From the NCBI GenBank assembly GCA_037034305.1, contig JBAGJY010000007.1, forward strand, positions 230,996 to 294,995: 64,000 bases of DNA, in the 5' to 3' direction. This stretch comes from Streptantibioticus_A sp037034305 (GTDB lineage Bacteria > Actinomycetota > Actinomycetes > Streptomycetales > Streptomycetaceae). The notes beneath the pieces are model-generated. The model did no database searches. It was not told the DNA's origin and was given only the letters and a program-made list of their open reading frames with translations. The translations under genes were made by a program, and so were the position numbers. Below are positions 34,373 through 43,414 of the stretch, in pieces. Every line of letters starts with the position of its first letter. Position 1 is the first letter of the stretch.

Positions 34373-37003
34373 GTGAAGCTCTTCGGTGGTGGCGCCTCCG
34401 CCGCCCGGCTCGCGCCAGACGCGGGCGCGGGCCGCAAGGGGCTGAAGAGCGACGCCCTGGGGTTGTTCTCCTCGGTCGTGGTCGGCCTGGCGTCCACCGC
34501 CCCGGCCTACAGCCTCGCCGCCACACTCGGCCTCATCGTGGCGGGTGTCGGCCTGCAGGCACCCGTCATCACGATGCTGGCGTTCATACCGATGCTGCTG
34601 ATCGCATACGCGTACCGGGAGCTGAACGCGGCCAACGCCGACTGCGGCACCACCTTCACCTGGGCGACTCGGGCCTTCGGCCCGCGGGTCGGCTGGATGG
34701 GCGGCTGGGGCATCATCGTCGCCGACATCATCGTGATGGCGAACCTCGCCGAGATCGCCGGGATCTACGGCTTCCGGCTGCTGGGCTACGACGCGCTCGC
34801 GGGCAACCGGCTGTGGACGACCGTCGCGGGAGTCGGCTGGATCATCGTGATGACCGCGATCTGCTACGTGGGCATCGAAGTGTCGGTCACCGTGCAGCGC
34901 TGGCTGCTGTGCGTCGAGGTCGCGGTGCTGGTACTGCTCGCGGTGACCGCCCTGGCCAGGGTCTACTTCGACAACCCGCCGACCGCGGTGCGGGTGTCCG
35001 CCTCCTGGTTCGACCCCTTCCAGGTGCCCTCCGCCAGGGCGCTCACCGAGGGCGTGCTGGCCGCTGTCTTCATCTACTGGGGCTGGGACACCGCCGTCTC
35101 GGTCAACGAGGAGACCACCGACAGCGCGCACATCCCCGGACGCGCCGCGGTCATCTCCACCGTGCTGCTGCTGGTCACCTACGGCCTGGTCGCCACCTCC
35201 GCACAGGCCTTCGCCGGGATCGGCGGCACCGGGATCGGCCTGGGCAACGCGGCCAACTCGGGGGACGTGCTCTCCGGCCTGGGCGACGCGGTCTTCGGCA
35301 GCCACGGCACGGGCCTGCTGCTGTCCCGGCTGCTGGTGCTGATGGTGCTGACGTCGGCGGTGTCGTCCACCCAGACCACGATCCTGCCGATGGCCAGGAC
35401 CGTCTTCTCCATGGCCGCGCACAAGGCGGTGCCGACCCGCTTCGCCCGGGTGCACCGCAGGTTCCTCACCCCCACCTGGTCGACGGTCGGCATGGGCCTG
35501 GCCTCGATCGGCTTCCTGGTGCTGTTGACCGCGATCAGCCGGGACGTACTGGCCGACTCGATCGGGTCGGTGGGCCTGGCGATCGCGTTCTACTACGGCC
35601 TCACCGGCTTCGCCTGCGTGTGGTTCTACCGCCGGGTGCTCACCCGCAGCGCCAGGGACCTGCTGTTCAAGGGAGTGCTGCCGGGGCTCGGCGGGCTGAT
35701 GATGCTGTTCCTGTTCTGCTACGCCGCCTTCGACGTGTACGCGAGACCGAAGTACGGCGTGACCTCGGTCCACGTACCGCTGGTGGGACAGGTCGGCGGG
35801 GTGACCGTGGTGGGCCTGGGGGCGCTGCTGCTCGGTGTCGTGCTGATGCTGGTCATCACCCGGGAGCACACCGCGGCGCTCAGGCTCCAGCGCAGCCTGC
35901 TGCCGCAGCGGCTGCCGCCGTACACGGCGGTGGAGCTGGCCAGCCGGTACGTGCCCGCCGACAGCGGGTCCGGGGTGGGCGGCGACTGGTTCGACGTCAT
36001 CCCGCTGTCCGGTACGCGGGTCGGCCTGGTCGTCGGCGACGTCCTCGGGCACGGCCTGCGCGCCGCGGCCACCATGGGCCGACTGCGCACCGGCGTACGG
36101 GTGCTGGCCCGGCTGGACCTCGCTCCCGACGAGTTGCTGGCGCGGCTGGACGACCTGGTGGCGCTGAGGGACTCCGAGGACGGCGTCGGCGGCACCCGGC
36201 ACGGCGACACCGAGGCGCTGGGGGTGACCTGCCTGTACGCGGTGTACGACCCGGTGTCCGGGCGGTGCAGCCTGGCCCGGGCCGGGCACACGGTGCCCGT
36301 CGTGATCACGCCGAGCGGCGGCGCCGCCAGCTACCCCGAGCTGCCGCCCGGGCCGCCGCTGGGTGTCGGCGGCCTGCCGTACCAGAGCACGGAACTTGAG
36401 CTTCCGCCGGGCAGTCTCATCGCTCTGTTCACCGACGGGCTGGTGCAGGCCGTCGGCCGCGCCGACACCGGGGTCGCCCAGCTGGCCGAAACGCTCAACG
36501 AGCACCGGCGCCCACTGGAGGAGCTGTGCGACCGTGCCGTCGCGGCCCTGCTGCGCGGGCCGGTCGACGACGACGCGGCACTGCTGTTGGCCCGCACCCG
36601 CATGCTCGGCGAGCACCAGGTGGCGGTGTGGGAGCTGCCCGCCGAACCCGAGATGGTCGGCCGTGCCCGCTCCGCGGTCGCCGCCCGGCTCGCCGAATGG
36701 GGCCTGGAGGAGTTGGCGTTCACCACCGAACTCATCGTCAGCGAGCTGGTCACCAACGCCGTCCGGTACGCGGGCGGCCCGATCCACGTCCGGCTGATCC
36801 GCGACCGGACCCTGATCTGCGAGGTCTCCGACACCGGCCACACCTCCCCGCACCTGCGCCATGCCGCCACCGACGACGAGGGCGGCCGGGGCCTGTTCAT
36901 CATCGCCCAGATGGCGCGGCACTGGGGCACCCGCTACACACCCACCGGCAAGACCATCTGGGCCGAACAGGACGTGCCGGTGGGCTGGGCCGACGTCACG
37001 TGA
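34373..37003 (+). CDS. Fusion: APC-family amino-acid permease - SpoIIE/PP2C phosphatase - HATPase (anti-sigma-type) domain
   Basis: 876 residues in one uninterrupted frame from GTG 34373. Residues 1-495 are a complete APC permease with about 12 helices (signatures GLASTAPAYSLAATLG, GWGWDTAVSVNEE-like WGWDTAVSVNEET, SSAVSSTQTTILPMART). Straight after the last helix the SpoIIE domain begins (ALRLQRSLLPQRLP, about 503), with metal motifs VVGDVLGHG (Asp556), FTDGLV (Asp688) and DDDAALL (732-738). An HATPase domain follows (about 765-870) with N-box ELVTNAVRY, DTGHTSP and DEGGRGLF. Usual relatives have PAS/GAF sensors instead of a transporter. It may act as a transport-coupled sensor that switches an anti-sigma system. 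Its catalytic module closely resembles that of the 57983 gene. Confidence 0.93.
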   Translation: MKLFGGGASAARLAPDAGAGRKGLKSDALGLFSSVVVGLASTAPAYSLAATLGLIVAGVGLQAPVITMLAFIPMLLIAYAYRELNAANADCGTTFTWATRAFGPRVGWMGGWGIIVADIIVMANLAEIAGIYGFRLLGYDALAGNRLWTTVAGVGWIIVMTAICYVGIEVSVTVQRWLLCVEVAVLVLLAVTALARVYFDNPPTAVRVSASWFDPFQVPSARALTEGVLAAVFIYWGWDTAVSVNEETTDSAHIPGRAAVISTVLLLVTYGLVATSAQAFAGIGGTGIGLGNAANSGDVLSGLGDAVFGSHGTGLLLSRLLVLMVLTSAVSSTQTTILPMARTVFSMAAHKAVPTRFARVHRRFLTPTWSTVGMGLASIGFLVLLTAISRDVLADSIGSVGLAIAFYYGLTGFACVWFYRRVLTRSARDLLFKGVLPGLGGLMMLFLFCYAAFDVYARPKYGVTSVHVPLVGQVGGVTVVGLGALLLGVVLMLVITREHTAALRLQRSLLPQRLPPYTAVELASRYVPADSGSGVGGDWFDVIPLSGTRVGLVVGDVLGHGLRAAATMGRLRTGVRVLARLDLAPDELLARLDDLVALRDSEDGVGGTRHGDTEALGVTCLYAVYDPVSGRCSLARAGHTVPVVITPSGGAASYPELPPGPPLGVGGLPYQSTELELPPGSLIALFTDGLVQAVGRADTGVAQLAETLNEHRRPLEELCDRAVAALLRGPVDDDAALLLARTRMLGEHQVAVWELPAEPEMVGRARSAVAARLAEWGLEELAFTTELIVSELVTNAVRYAGGPIHVRLIRDRTLICEVSDTGHTSPHLRHAATDDEGGRGLFIIAQMARHWGTRYTPTGKTIWAEQDVPVGWADVT

Positions 37004-37037
37004 ACCGGCACGCGGCGACGGCGTCCGCACCGTGGTC

Positions 37038-37889
37038 TCACTCCGCCGGGATCCGCACGGCCTGGCCGGTGACGCGGACGCGGGGGTCGTCGGGGGCCAC
37101 CTCCACCAGCAGGTCGCTGGGGCGGCCCATGTCCTCGCCCTGGCGGATACGGAACCGGGTCGGCGCGCTGACCAGCCCCAGGGAGCGCAGGTAGCCGCCG
37201 AAGGCGGCGGCCGCGGCGCCGGTGGCCGGGTCCTCCACGACACCCCCGACCGGGAACGGGTCACGGGCGTGGAAGCCGACGGCGCCCTCGCGCCACACCA
37301 GGTGGACGGTGGTCCAGCCGTACCGCCGCATGACCGCGTCCAGCGCCGCGAAGTCGTAGTCCAGGGCGGCGAGCCGCTCCCGGGTACGGGCGGCGAGGAC
37401 GAGGTGGTCGTTGCCCGCGAAGGCGACGTGTGGTGGCAGGGCCGGGTCGAGGTCCTGCTCGCTCCAGCGCAGCGCCTCCAGCGTCTGCTCGACCCGCGCG
37501 CCGTCCGCCGGGTGCGAGTGGGCGGGGACGCTGGTGAGGGTGGCGCCGCCGGTGCCGGTCGCCACCGGGACGGCACCCGCCCGGGTGTCGAAGACCAGTT
37601 CGCCGGGGCCAATGCGGTCGGCGAGGGCGACGGCCGTCGCCACGGTGGCGTGCCCGCAGAAGGCCACTTCCGCCCGGGGGCTGAAGTAGCGCAGCTGGTA
37701 GCGGCGCGCCGCGTCGTCCCGTGCGGTGACGAACGCGGTCTCCGAGTAGCCGATCCGGGCGGCGACGGCCAGCATCTCGTCGTCCCCGAGCGCTCGGGCG
37801 TCCAGGACGACACCGGCCGGGTTGCCGCCGCGGGGGTCGGTGGTGAAGGCGGAGTAACGCAGGACTTCGCAGGCGTTCAGTGCGGTCAT
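37038..37889 (-). CDS. PhzF-family isomerase/epimerase
   Basis: 283 residues of the PhzF phenazine-biosynthesis-like family, which has a diaminopimelate-epimerase-type fold. The catalytic glutamate is Glu50 in GYSETAF. The conserved FFSP-like YFSP, FCGHAT and DPATGAAAAAFGGYL segments are present. Most PhzF homologues outside phenazine clusters have unknown substrates, and no phenazine genes are nearby. It is divergent from a LysR regulator 77 bases away, which probably controls it. Confidence 0.92.
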   Translation of the reverse strand: MTALNACEVLRYSAFTTDPRGGNPAGVVLDARALGDDEMLAVAARIGYSETAFVTARDDAARRYQLRYFSPRAEVAFCGHATVATAVALADRIGPGELVFDTRAGAVPVATGTGGATLTSVPAHSHPADGARVEQTLEALRWSEQDLDPALPPHVAFAGNDHLVLAARTRERLAALDYDFAALDAVMRRYGWTTVHLVWREGAVGFHARDPFPVGGVVEDPATGAAAAAFGGYLRSLGLVSAPTRFRIRQGEDMGRPSDLLVEVAPDDPRVRVTGQAVRIPAE

Positions 37890-37948
37890 GGCAGCAACCG
37901 TCGCAGTGCGAGGGGTATCGCGTCCAACGATTCTTCTCGCATGGGCCG

Positions 37949-37963
37949 ATCGAACATCTCGAT
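37949..37963. promoter_or_regulatory. LysR-type operator between phzF-like and lysR-like genes
   Basis: ATCGA-ACATC-TCGAT is a perfect 5-base inverted repeat with a 5-base spacer and fits the T-N11-A layout of LysR boxes. It lies immediately before the LysR start and in the divergent promoter region. Confidence 0.6.
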
Positions 37964-37966
37964 AGC

Positions 37967-38866
37967 ATGGGGCGGGTGGACACCAGACTCCTGCGAACGT
38001 TCGCGGCCCTGGCGAAGACCGGCAGCTTCACGGCCGCCGCCGCCGAACTGCACCTCGCCCAGTCCACCGTCACCGTCCAGGTGCGGGCGCTGGAGCGGGA
38101 GTTGGGCACCCGGCTGTTCGACCGGCTGCCCACGGGGGCGCTGTTGACCAGCACCGGACGGCGGCTGCTCGAAGAGGCCGAGGCGGTGCTGGACGCCGAG
38201 GCCGCACTGCGCGCCGCGGCGGCGGCCGGGAACGGCGACGGAACGGTGCGGGGACAGGTCAGCATCGGCGCGGGCGAGTCGCTGTGCGCGGCACGGCTGC
38301 CCGCGGTGATCGCCTCGCTGCGGCGCAGCCACCCCGGAATCGACGTCCATCTGCGTGCCGTGGGCAGCGCCGCGGCCGTGGCGGGGCTGCGGGAGGGGCG
38401 GTTCGACATGGTGCTGCTCCTGGAGCCCGAGGTGGCGTTCGCCGACCTGGCGGCCCGGCCCATCGCCCGCGAGCCGCTGGTGTACGTGGCGTCCCCGGAC
38501 CATCCGCTCGCCGGACGCGAGGCCGGTTGGGCCGAACTGGCCGGGGAGAGCTTCTTCGTGCACGAGGAGGGCTGCTCGTACAGCGACCACCTGGTGCGCG
38601 TCCTGCTGGCCCAGCCCGGAGCGAGGCCCCGGCTGACCCGCTTCGGCAGTATCGAGGCCGCCCGCTCGTGCGTGTCCGCGGGCCTGGGGCTCACGCTGCT
38701 GCCGCGGGTGACGGTCGACCGGCAACTGCGTGACGGGGTGCTGGCCGTGGTCGCAGGGCCGCAACTCCCGCCGGTGCCGGTGCAGTTGGCCCGGCACCGG
38801 CGGCGTTGGGTCTCTCCGGCGGCGCGGGTCGTCGCGGACGAGGTCACGCGGATCGTGGCCGGTTGA
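37967..38866 (+). CDS. LysR-family transcriptional regulator
   Basis: 299 residues from ATG 37967; GTG 37976 is an alternative. The N-terminal winged helix (about 4-65) has TFAALAKTGSFTAAAAELH and QSTVTVQVRALERELG. The substrate-binding-protein-like effector domain spans about 92-295. LysR proteins typically control the divergent neighbour, here the PhzF-family gene, through a T-N11-A box, and one is visible at the start. The inducer is unknown. Confidence 0.93.
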   Translation: MGRVDTRLLRTFAALAKTGSFTAAAAELHLAQSTVTVQVRALERELGTRLFDRLPTGALLTSTGRRLLEEAEAVLDAEAALRAAAAAGNGDGTVRGQVSIGAGESLCAARLPAVIASLRRSHPGIDVHLRAVGSAAAVAGLREGRFDMVLLLEPEVAFADLAARPIAREPLVYVASPDHPLAGREAGWAELAGESFFVHEEGCSYSDHLVRVLLAQPGARPRLTRFGSIEAARSCVSAGLGLTLLPRVTVDRQLRDGVLAVVAGPQLPPVPVQLARHRRRWVSPAARVVADEVTRIVAG

Positions 38867-38903
38867 GGCCGGTCCGCGAGACGAGGCCACGCTCGGCTTC
38901 GTG

Positions 38904-39575
38904 TCATGGCCCGTCGGCCCGCACGAGTCCCGACTGGTAGGCGATGACGACGAGTTGGGCGCGGTCGCGGGCGTCGAGTTTCGCCATCGCGCGGTTGACG
39001 TGCGTCTTGGCGGTGAGCGGTGTGACGTGCAGGCGTTCGGCGATCTCGTCGTTGGACAGGCCCGTCGCCACCACGGCGACGACCTCGCGTTCCCGGGGTG
39101 TGAGGGCGGACAGCCGCTCGCTTCGCTCCGGGGCGGGGGCCGCGGGCTGGGCCAGGAAGCGGGCGATCAGGGACTTGGTGGCGGCGGGGGACAGCAGGGC
39201 GTCGCCCGCGGCGACCACGCGGATGGCGTCGAGGAGTTCGTCGGGGTTGATGCCCTTGCCGAGGAAACCGCTGGCACCGGCGCGCAGCGCCTCCGCCACG
39301 TACTCGTCGTTCTCGAAGGTGGTCAGCACCAGGACCTTCACGCCCGCCAGGTCCTCGTCCTCGGTGATCATCCTGGTCGCGGTGAGGCCGTCGACGTCGG
39401 GCATCCGGATGTCCATCAGCACGAGGTCGACGCCCTGGGCGCGGGCGAGTCGCACCGCCTCCCGCCCTGTGGCGGCCTCGGCGACGACCGCCATGCCGGG
39501 GGTGGAGTCGATCAGCATCCGGAAGGTGCCGCGCAGCAGCGCCTGGTCGTCGGCGAGCAGCACGCGGATGGTCAT
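38904..39575 (-). CDS. NarL/LuxR-type response regulator
   Basis: 223 residues. A receiver domain (about 3-118) with acidic pocket ADD8-10 and phospho-acceptor Asp55 (LMDIRMPD) is joined to a LuxR helix-turn-helix (about 150-215; LTPREREVVAVVATGLSNDEIAERL). The TGA of the kinase gene and this ATG are two bases apart, so the pair is co-translated. DNA targets are unknown. Confidence 0.95.
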   Translation of the reverse strand: MTIRVLLADDQALLRGTFRMLIDSTPGMAVVAEAATGREAVRLARAQGVDLVLMDIRMPDVDGLTATRMITEDEDLAGVKVLVLTTFENDEYVAEALRAGASGFLGKGINPDELLDAIRVVAAGDALLSPAATKSLIARFLAQPAAPAPERSERLSALTPREREVVAVVATGLSNDEIAERLHVTPLTAKTHVNRAMAKLDARDRAQLVVIAYQSGLVRADGP

Positions 39576-39577
39576 GG

Positions 39578-40759
39578 TCAGCCCTTTCGGCCGGTGTTCA
39601 GCGGCAGTTCGGCGGTGACGCGGAAGCCCCCGCGGGGGCGCGGCCCGGCGGTGAGGGTGCCGCCCGCGGCCTTGGCGCGCTCGCGCATGCCGATCATTCC
39701 GTGGCCGGTGCCGGGCCCGGCAGGCGCACCGGTGCGGACCGGACCGTCGTCCTCGACCGTTACCCGCAGCACGTGCGGACGGTACTCCAGCCGCACCCGC
39801 GCCGAGACGGGACCGGCGTGCTTGCGGGCGTTGGTGAGCGCCTCCTGGACGATCCGGTAGGCCGCCAGGTCGCTGATCGACGCCAACTCGACCGGCTCAC
39901 CGGTCCGTTCCAGGGCGACCTCCAGGCCGGTGTGGCGGAAGGAGGCCAGCAGGCCGTCGAGGTGGGCGAGGCCGGGTGCGGGTTCCCGGGGGGCGTCCGG
40001 GGTCTCGCCGTGCCGGAGCAGCCCCACGGTGGCGCGCAGCTCGTCCAGGGCGGCGCGGCTGGTGTCCCGGATGCGTTCGAGCGCCTGGTAGGCGTGGTCC
40101 GGGTCGGTGCGCATCAGGTGGTGCGCCACGCCCGCCTGGGCGTTGACCAGCGTGATGTGGTGGGCGACGACGTCGTGCAACTCCCGGGCGATGCGCAGGC
40201 GTTCCTCGGCGACCCGGCGGTGGGCCTCCTCCTGACTGGTTCGCTCGGCGCGTTCGGCCCGTTCCATCGCGGAGGCGAGCAGTTCGCGTCGGCTGCGCAC
40301 GGCGTCGCCACTGGCCACCGCGAGGCCCATCCCGGCGACGATGGCCAGGTGCTGCCACAGGTTGTCCAGGCCCGGCCGCCGGATCAGGGACGCGGCGAGC
40401 AGCGCCGCCGTGGTGTATCCGCCGACGCGCCACGCGGTACGGCGGTCGGTGCGCTGCGCCACCGTGTGCAGCGCGACGCCGACGGGCGCGGGCGACGGGC
40501 CGGGGAAGGAGAGCAGCGCGACCTGGCCGACGTTGACCGCCAGCGCCGCCGCCAGTACCGGCAGGGGCTGGCGCCGCCGGACGAGCAGCGGCAGGCAGGC
40601 CAGCGCCAGGCCGCCGAGGTACCAGGCGGTCGGCGTGCGGTGGAAGTAGGCGGTGGCCACCGCGACCGGGCTGGACACGGCGAAGCAGAGCACCGCGACC
40701 GCCGGGTCCGCCATCCAGGGCCAGGCCCACAGCCGCTCGGGCAGGTCGGTCAACCGCAC
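39578..40759 (-). CDS. NarL-type sensor histidine kinase
   Basis: About 393 residues. Four to five membrane helices in the first 150 residues form an intramembrane sensor with little extracellular sequence. A coiled linker (AERAERTSQEEAHRRV), the HisKA_3 motif ELHDVVAHHI with the phospho-acceptor His, and an HATPase domain (VQEALTNARKHA, GTGHGMIGMRERA) follow. The family partners with NarL-type regulators such as the one just downstream. The listed start is GTG 40759; TTG 40753 has better spacing to AAGGAG and may be the true one. Confidence 0.92.
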   Translation of the reverse strand: MRLTDLPERLWAWPWMADPAVAVLCFAVSSPVAVATAYFHRTPTAWYLGGLALACLPLLVRRRQPLPVLAAALAVNVGQVALLSFPGPSPAPVGVALHTVAQRTDRRTAWRVGGYTTAALLAASLIRRPGLDNLWQHLAIVAGMGLAVASGDAVRSRRELLASAMERAERAERTSQEEAHRRVAEERLRIARELHDVVAHHITLVNAQAGVAHHLMRTDPDHAYQALERIRDTSRAALDELRATVGLLRHGETPDAPREPAPGLAHLDGLLASFRHTGLEVALERTGEPVELASISDLAAYRIVQEALTNARKHAGPVSARVRLEYRPHVLRVTVEDDGPVRTGAPAGPGTGHGMIGMRERAKAAGGTLTAGPRPRGGFRVTAELPLNTGRKG

Positions 40760-40817
40760 TCCTTCACCGTACGCACCCCGGCCCAGCCGGGCCGCTCGCC
40801 GACATCCCCAACGCCGC

Positions 40818-41996
40818 TCAGGCCGCCTGCCCGGCGACGCGGGCGCGGTACTCGCGCAGCGCCCGGGGGCTGTTCCAGCCGAGGACGCCGACCACCCGGC
40901 CGCCCGCGTGGTAGAGCGCGACGAACCGGCGCGCGAGCGGGTCGCCGTCGACCACCTCGACGTGGGCGTCGGCGGGGCACCACCCGTGGATCTGGATCCT
41001 CGCGTCGTACTGGTCGGTCCACCCGAACGGCACCGGCGCGTACGGCGAGGCGTGCGCGGGACCCGCGAGCAGGTTCCTGGCGGCGGCGACGGCCTGCTGG
41101 GTGGCGTTGGTGCGCTGTTCCAGGCGGACGCGGCCACCGACCGCGGGATGCGGCCAGTTGGCGACGTCCCCGGCCGCGTAGACCCCGGGTGCCGCCTGGC
41201 AGGTGTGGTCGCACAACACGCCGTCGCCGAGCGGGATTCCGGATCCCTCCAGCCAGTCGACGGCCGGTGTGGAGCCGATCGCGACGACGACCGCGTCGGC
41301 GGGCAGCCGGGTCCCGTCGTCCAGCAGTACCGCCGTCACCCGCCCCCGCTCCTCCTCGAAGCGGGCGACGCGGCGGCCCATGCACAGCCGGACGCCGTGG
41401 TCACTGTGCAGTCCGGCCACCAACTCGCCCACCTGGCGGCCCACTTGCCTGGCCAGCGGGGTGGGTTCGAGGTCGACCAGTGTGACGTCCAGGCCCAGGC
41501 CGCGCGCGGTGGCGGCGATCTCGCTGCCGAGGAACCCGGCACCGACCACCACCACCCGCGGCCGGGCCAGCAGTTGGGCGCGCAGCGTGAGGGCGTCGTC
41601 CAGGGTGCGCAGCACGTGCGCTCCGGCCAGCTCGCGGCCGAACGGCAGGCGGCGGGGGCGCAGTCCGGTGGCGATGAGCAGGGCGTCGTAAGGGAGCCTC
41701 TCCCCGGTGTCCAGGGCGACGGTGCGGGCCACCGGGTCCACTGCGGTCGCCCGGCGGCCCGACTCCAGCCGCGGCCGCAGGCGTTCGAGGTCGGGCTGCT
41801 GGCGCAACGTGGCCCGGTGCGGTTCCCAGGCGCCCGCCAGCACCTGCTTGGACAGCGGCGGCCGGTCGTACGGCGGCCACGGCTCGTCGCCGACCACGGT
41901 CAGCGTGCCGGTGAAGCCCTCGCGGCGGAGGGTGTCGGCCGCGGTCAGGCCCGCGGCCGACGCGCCCACCACGACGACGCGGTCGAGGGCGGGCAC
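40818..41996 (-). CDS. Ferredoxin reductase (FAD/NAD-dependent pyridine nucleotide-disulfide oxidoreductase family)
   Basis: 392 residues from GTG 41996. FAD-binding VVVVGASAAG (about 6-15) and NAD-binding VVVVGAGFLG (near 150) motifs, GVYAAGDVA for the FAD ribityl contact, and a C-terminal reductase domain (about 315-390) mark it as a BenD/rubredoxin-ferredoxin reductase type. It would pass electrons from NAD(P)H to the [3Fe-4S] ferredoxin encoded directly upstream, whose TAG overlaps this GTG by one base, and so to the P450 of the same operon. It is the last gene of the operon. Confidence 0.93.
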   Translation of the reverse strand: MPALDRVVVVGASAAGLTAADTLRREGFTGTLTVVGDEPWPPYDRPPLSKQVLAGAWEPHRATLRQQPDLERLRPRLESGRRATAVDPVARTVALDTGERLPYDALLIATGLRPRRLPFGRELAGAHVLRTLDDALTLRAQLLARPRVVVVGAGFLGSEIAATARGLGLDVTLVDLEPTPLARQVGRQVGELVAGLHSDHGVRLCMGRRVARFEEERGRVTAVLLDDGTRLPADAVVVAIGSTPAVDWLEGSGIPLGDGVLCDHTCQAAPGVYAAGDVANWPHPAVGGRVRLEQRTNATQQAVAAARNLLAGPAHASPYAPVPFGWTDQYDARIQIHGWCPADAHVEVVDGDPLARRFVALYHAGGRVVGVLGWNSPRALREYRARVAGQAA

Positions 41997-42190
41997 TACT
42001 TCCGCACCGTGATCGCGAGCGCCGGGCAGCGGGCGGCGGCTTCCTCGACCCGGGTCAGCAGGCCCTGCGGCGGGGCGGGGTCGAGCAGGACGACGACGCC
42101 GTCCTCGTCGCGCTGGTCGAAGACCTCGTCGGCGGCCAGCACGCACTGCCCGGCGCCGCAGCACCTGTCCTCGTCAATGGTGATCCTCAT
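41996..42190 (-). CDS. [3Fe-4S]-type ferredoxin, P450 redox partner
   Basis: 64 residues with Cys10, Cys16 and Cys55-Pro, the C-x5-C ... C-P pattern of actinomycete single-cluster ferredoxins. An extra Cys11 is next to the first ligand. It lies between the P450 and ferredoxin reductase genes and is the natural electron shuttle between them. It overlaps the reductase start by one base. Confidence 0.95.
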   Translation of the reverse strand: MRITIDEDRCCGAGQCVLAADEVFDQRDEDGVVVLLDPAPPQGLLTRVEEAAARCPALAITVRK

Positions 42191-42220
42191 GGGTTTCTCC
42201 GTGCTCGACGTCGTGGATGG

Positions 42221-43414
42221 CTACCAGGTGACGGGCAGTTCGTGGACGCCGTAGACGATCATGTCCTCGCGCATCGGCACCTCCTCCACCGGCACCGCGA
42301 GCCGCAGTGTCGGGAACCGCTCGAACAGGGCGGACAGGGCGGCCTTCATCTCCACCCGGGCCAGCTGCTGGCCCAGGCACTGGTGGATGCCGTGGCCGAA
42401 GGCCAGGTGCGGGCCGCCGGGCCTGGTCACGTCCAACTCATCGGGCCGGTCGGGGAACCGGGCCTGGTCGCGGTTGCCCGACGCCACCTGGCAGACGACC
42501 AGACTGCCCGCCTCGATGTGGTGGCCGCCCAGCTCGACGTCCTCCAGCGCCGTGCGGCGCACGCCGTACTGGATGACGCTGAGGTAGCGCAGCAGTTCCT
42601 CGACGGCGCCGTCCATCAGCGACGGTTCGGCGCGCAGGGCGGCCAGCTGGCCGGGCTTGCGCAGCAGGCACATGGCGCCCAGCGCGATCATGTTGGCGGT
42701 GGTCTCGTGACCGGCGATCAGCAGCAGACCGCCCACTCCGGCGATCTCCTCGTCGGTCAGCTCGCCGGAGTGGACCAGGCCGCTGAGGATGTCGTCGCCG
42801 GGCTCGGCCCGCTTGGCGAGCGCCAGCCGGTGGAAGTACTGGTTCATCGCCAACTGCGCCCGCTGGACCTCCTCTTGGCTGGCGTCGATCCTCAGCAGCG
42901 TGGCGGAGTTGCGCTGGAACTCCTCACGGTCGTCGTACGGCACGCCCAGCAGTTCGCAGATGACCAGCGACGGGATCGGCAGCGCGAAGGACTGGACGAG
43001 GTCGACCGGGCCGTCGGCGTCGGCCATCGCGTCCAGGTGCTCGGCGACGATCCGCTCCACTGCGGGCGCCAGCCGCCGCATCCGGCGCACGGTGAACTGG
43101 CCGGTGAGCAGGCGCCGGAAGCGGGTGTGCTCCGGCGGGTCCATCAGGATGAACATCCCCGGCGGGGGCGGCGGCGCGGCGCCGTCGGTGGGGGCGCCGG
43201 CCCGCAGCGGACGGCGGCGTGCGCTGAACCGGGGATCGGCGAGCACCGCGCGTACGTCCGCGTACCGGGTGACCAGCCAGCCGGTGGCGCCGTCCGGCAG
43301 GGTCACCCGCGCGATCGGGGCTCGCTCACGGAACGTGCGGTACTCCGGCGGCGGGTCGAACGGGCAGCCGCGCGCCACGGGTTGGGTGGCGGTGATGGAC
43401 TCGGTGTCGGTCAT
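42221..43414 (-). CDS. Cytochrome P450, bacterial class I
   Basis: 397 residues. I-helix motif AGHETT (234-239), ExxR Glu273-Arg276, and the haem loop FGHGIHQCLG with axial Cys346. It resembles the CYP105/CYP107 group of Streptomyces, which hydroxylates natural products or xenobiotics; the substrate is unknown. Its ATG overlaps the stop of the DUF3159 membrane gene (ATGA), and ferredoxin and reductase genes follow, so the operon encodes a self-sufficient redox chain. No biosynthetic cluster genes flank it. Confidence 0.95.
   Translation of the reverse strand: MTDTESITATQPVARGCPFDPPPEYRTFRERAPIARVTLPDGATGWLVTRYADVRAVLADPRFSARRRPLRAGAPTDGAAPPPPPGMFILMDPPEHTRFRRLLTGQFTVRRMRRLAPAVERIVAEHLDAMADADGPVDLVQSFALPIPSLVICELLGVPYDDREEFQRNSATLLRIDASQEEVQRAQLAMNQYFHRLALAKRAEPGDDILSGLVHSGELTDEEIAGVGGLLLIAGHETTANMIALGAMCLLRKPGQLAALRAEPSLMDGAVEELLRYLSVIQYGVRRTALEDVELGGHHIEAGSLVVCQVASGNRDQARFPDRPDELDVTRPGGPHLAFGHGIHQCLGQQLARVEMKAALSALFERFPTLRLAVPVEEVPMREDMIVYGVHELPVTW

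Noticed and set aside
34367..37813. Very long minus-strand open frame (over 1100 codons)
   Set aside because: Antisense to the permease fusion and in another frame of the PhzF gene; high GC keeps shadow frames open.
37038..37889. Phenazine biosynthesis gene
   Set aside because: PhzF-family only; none of the other phenazine genes is present and most homologues have other roles.
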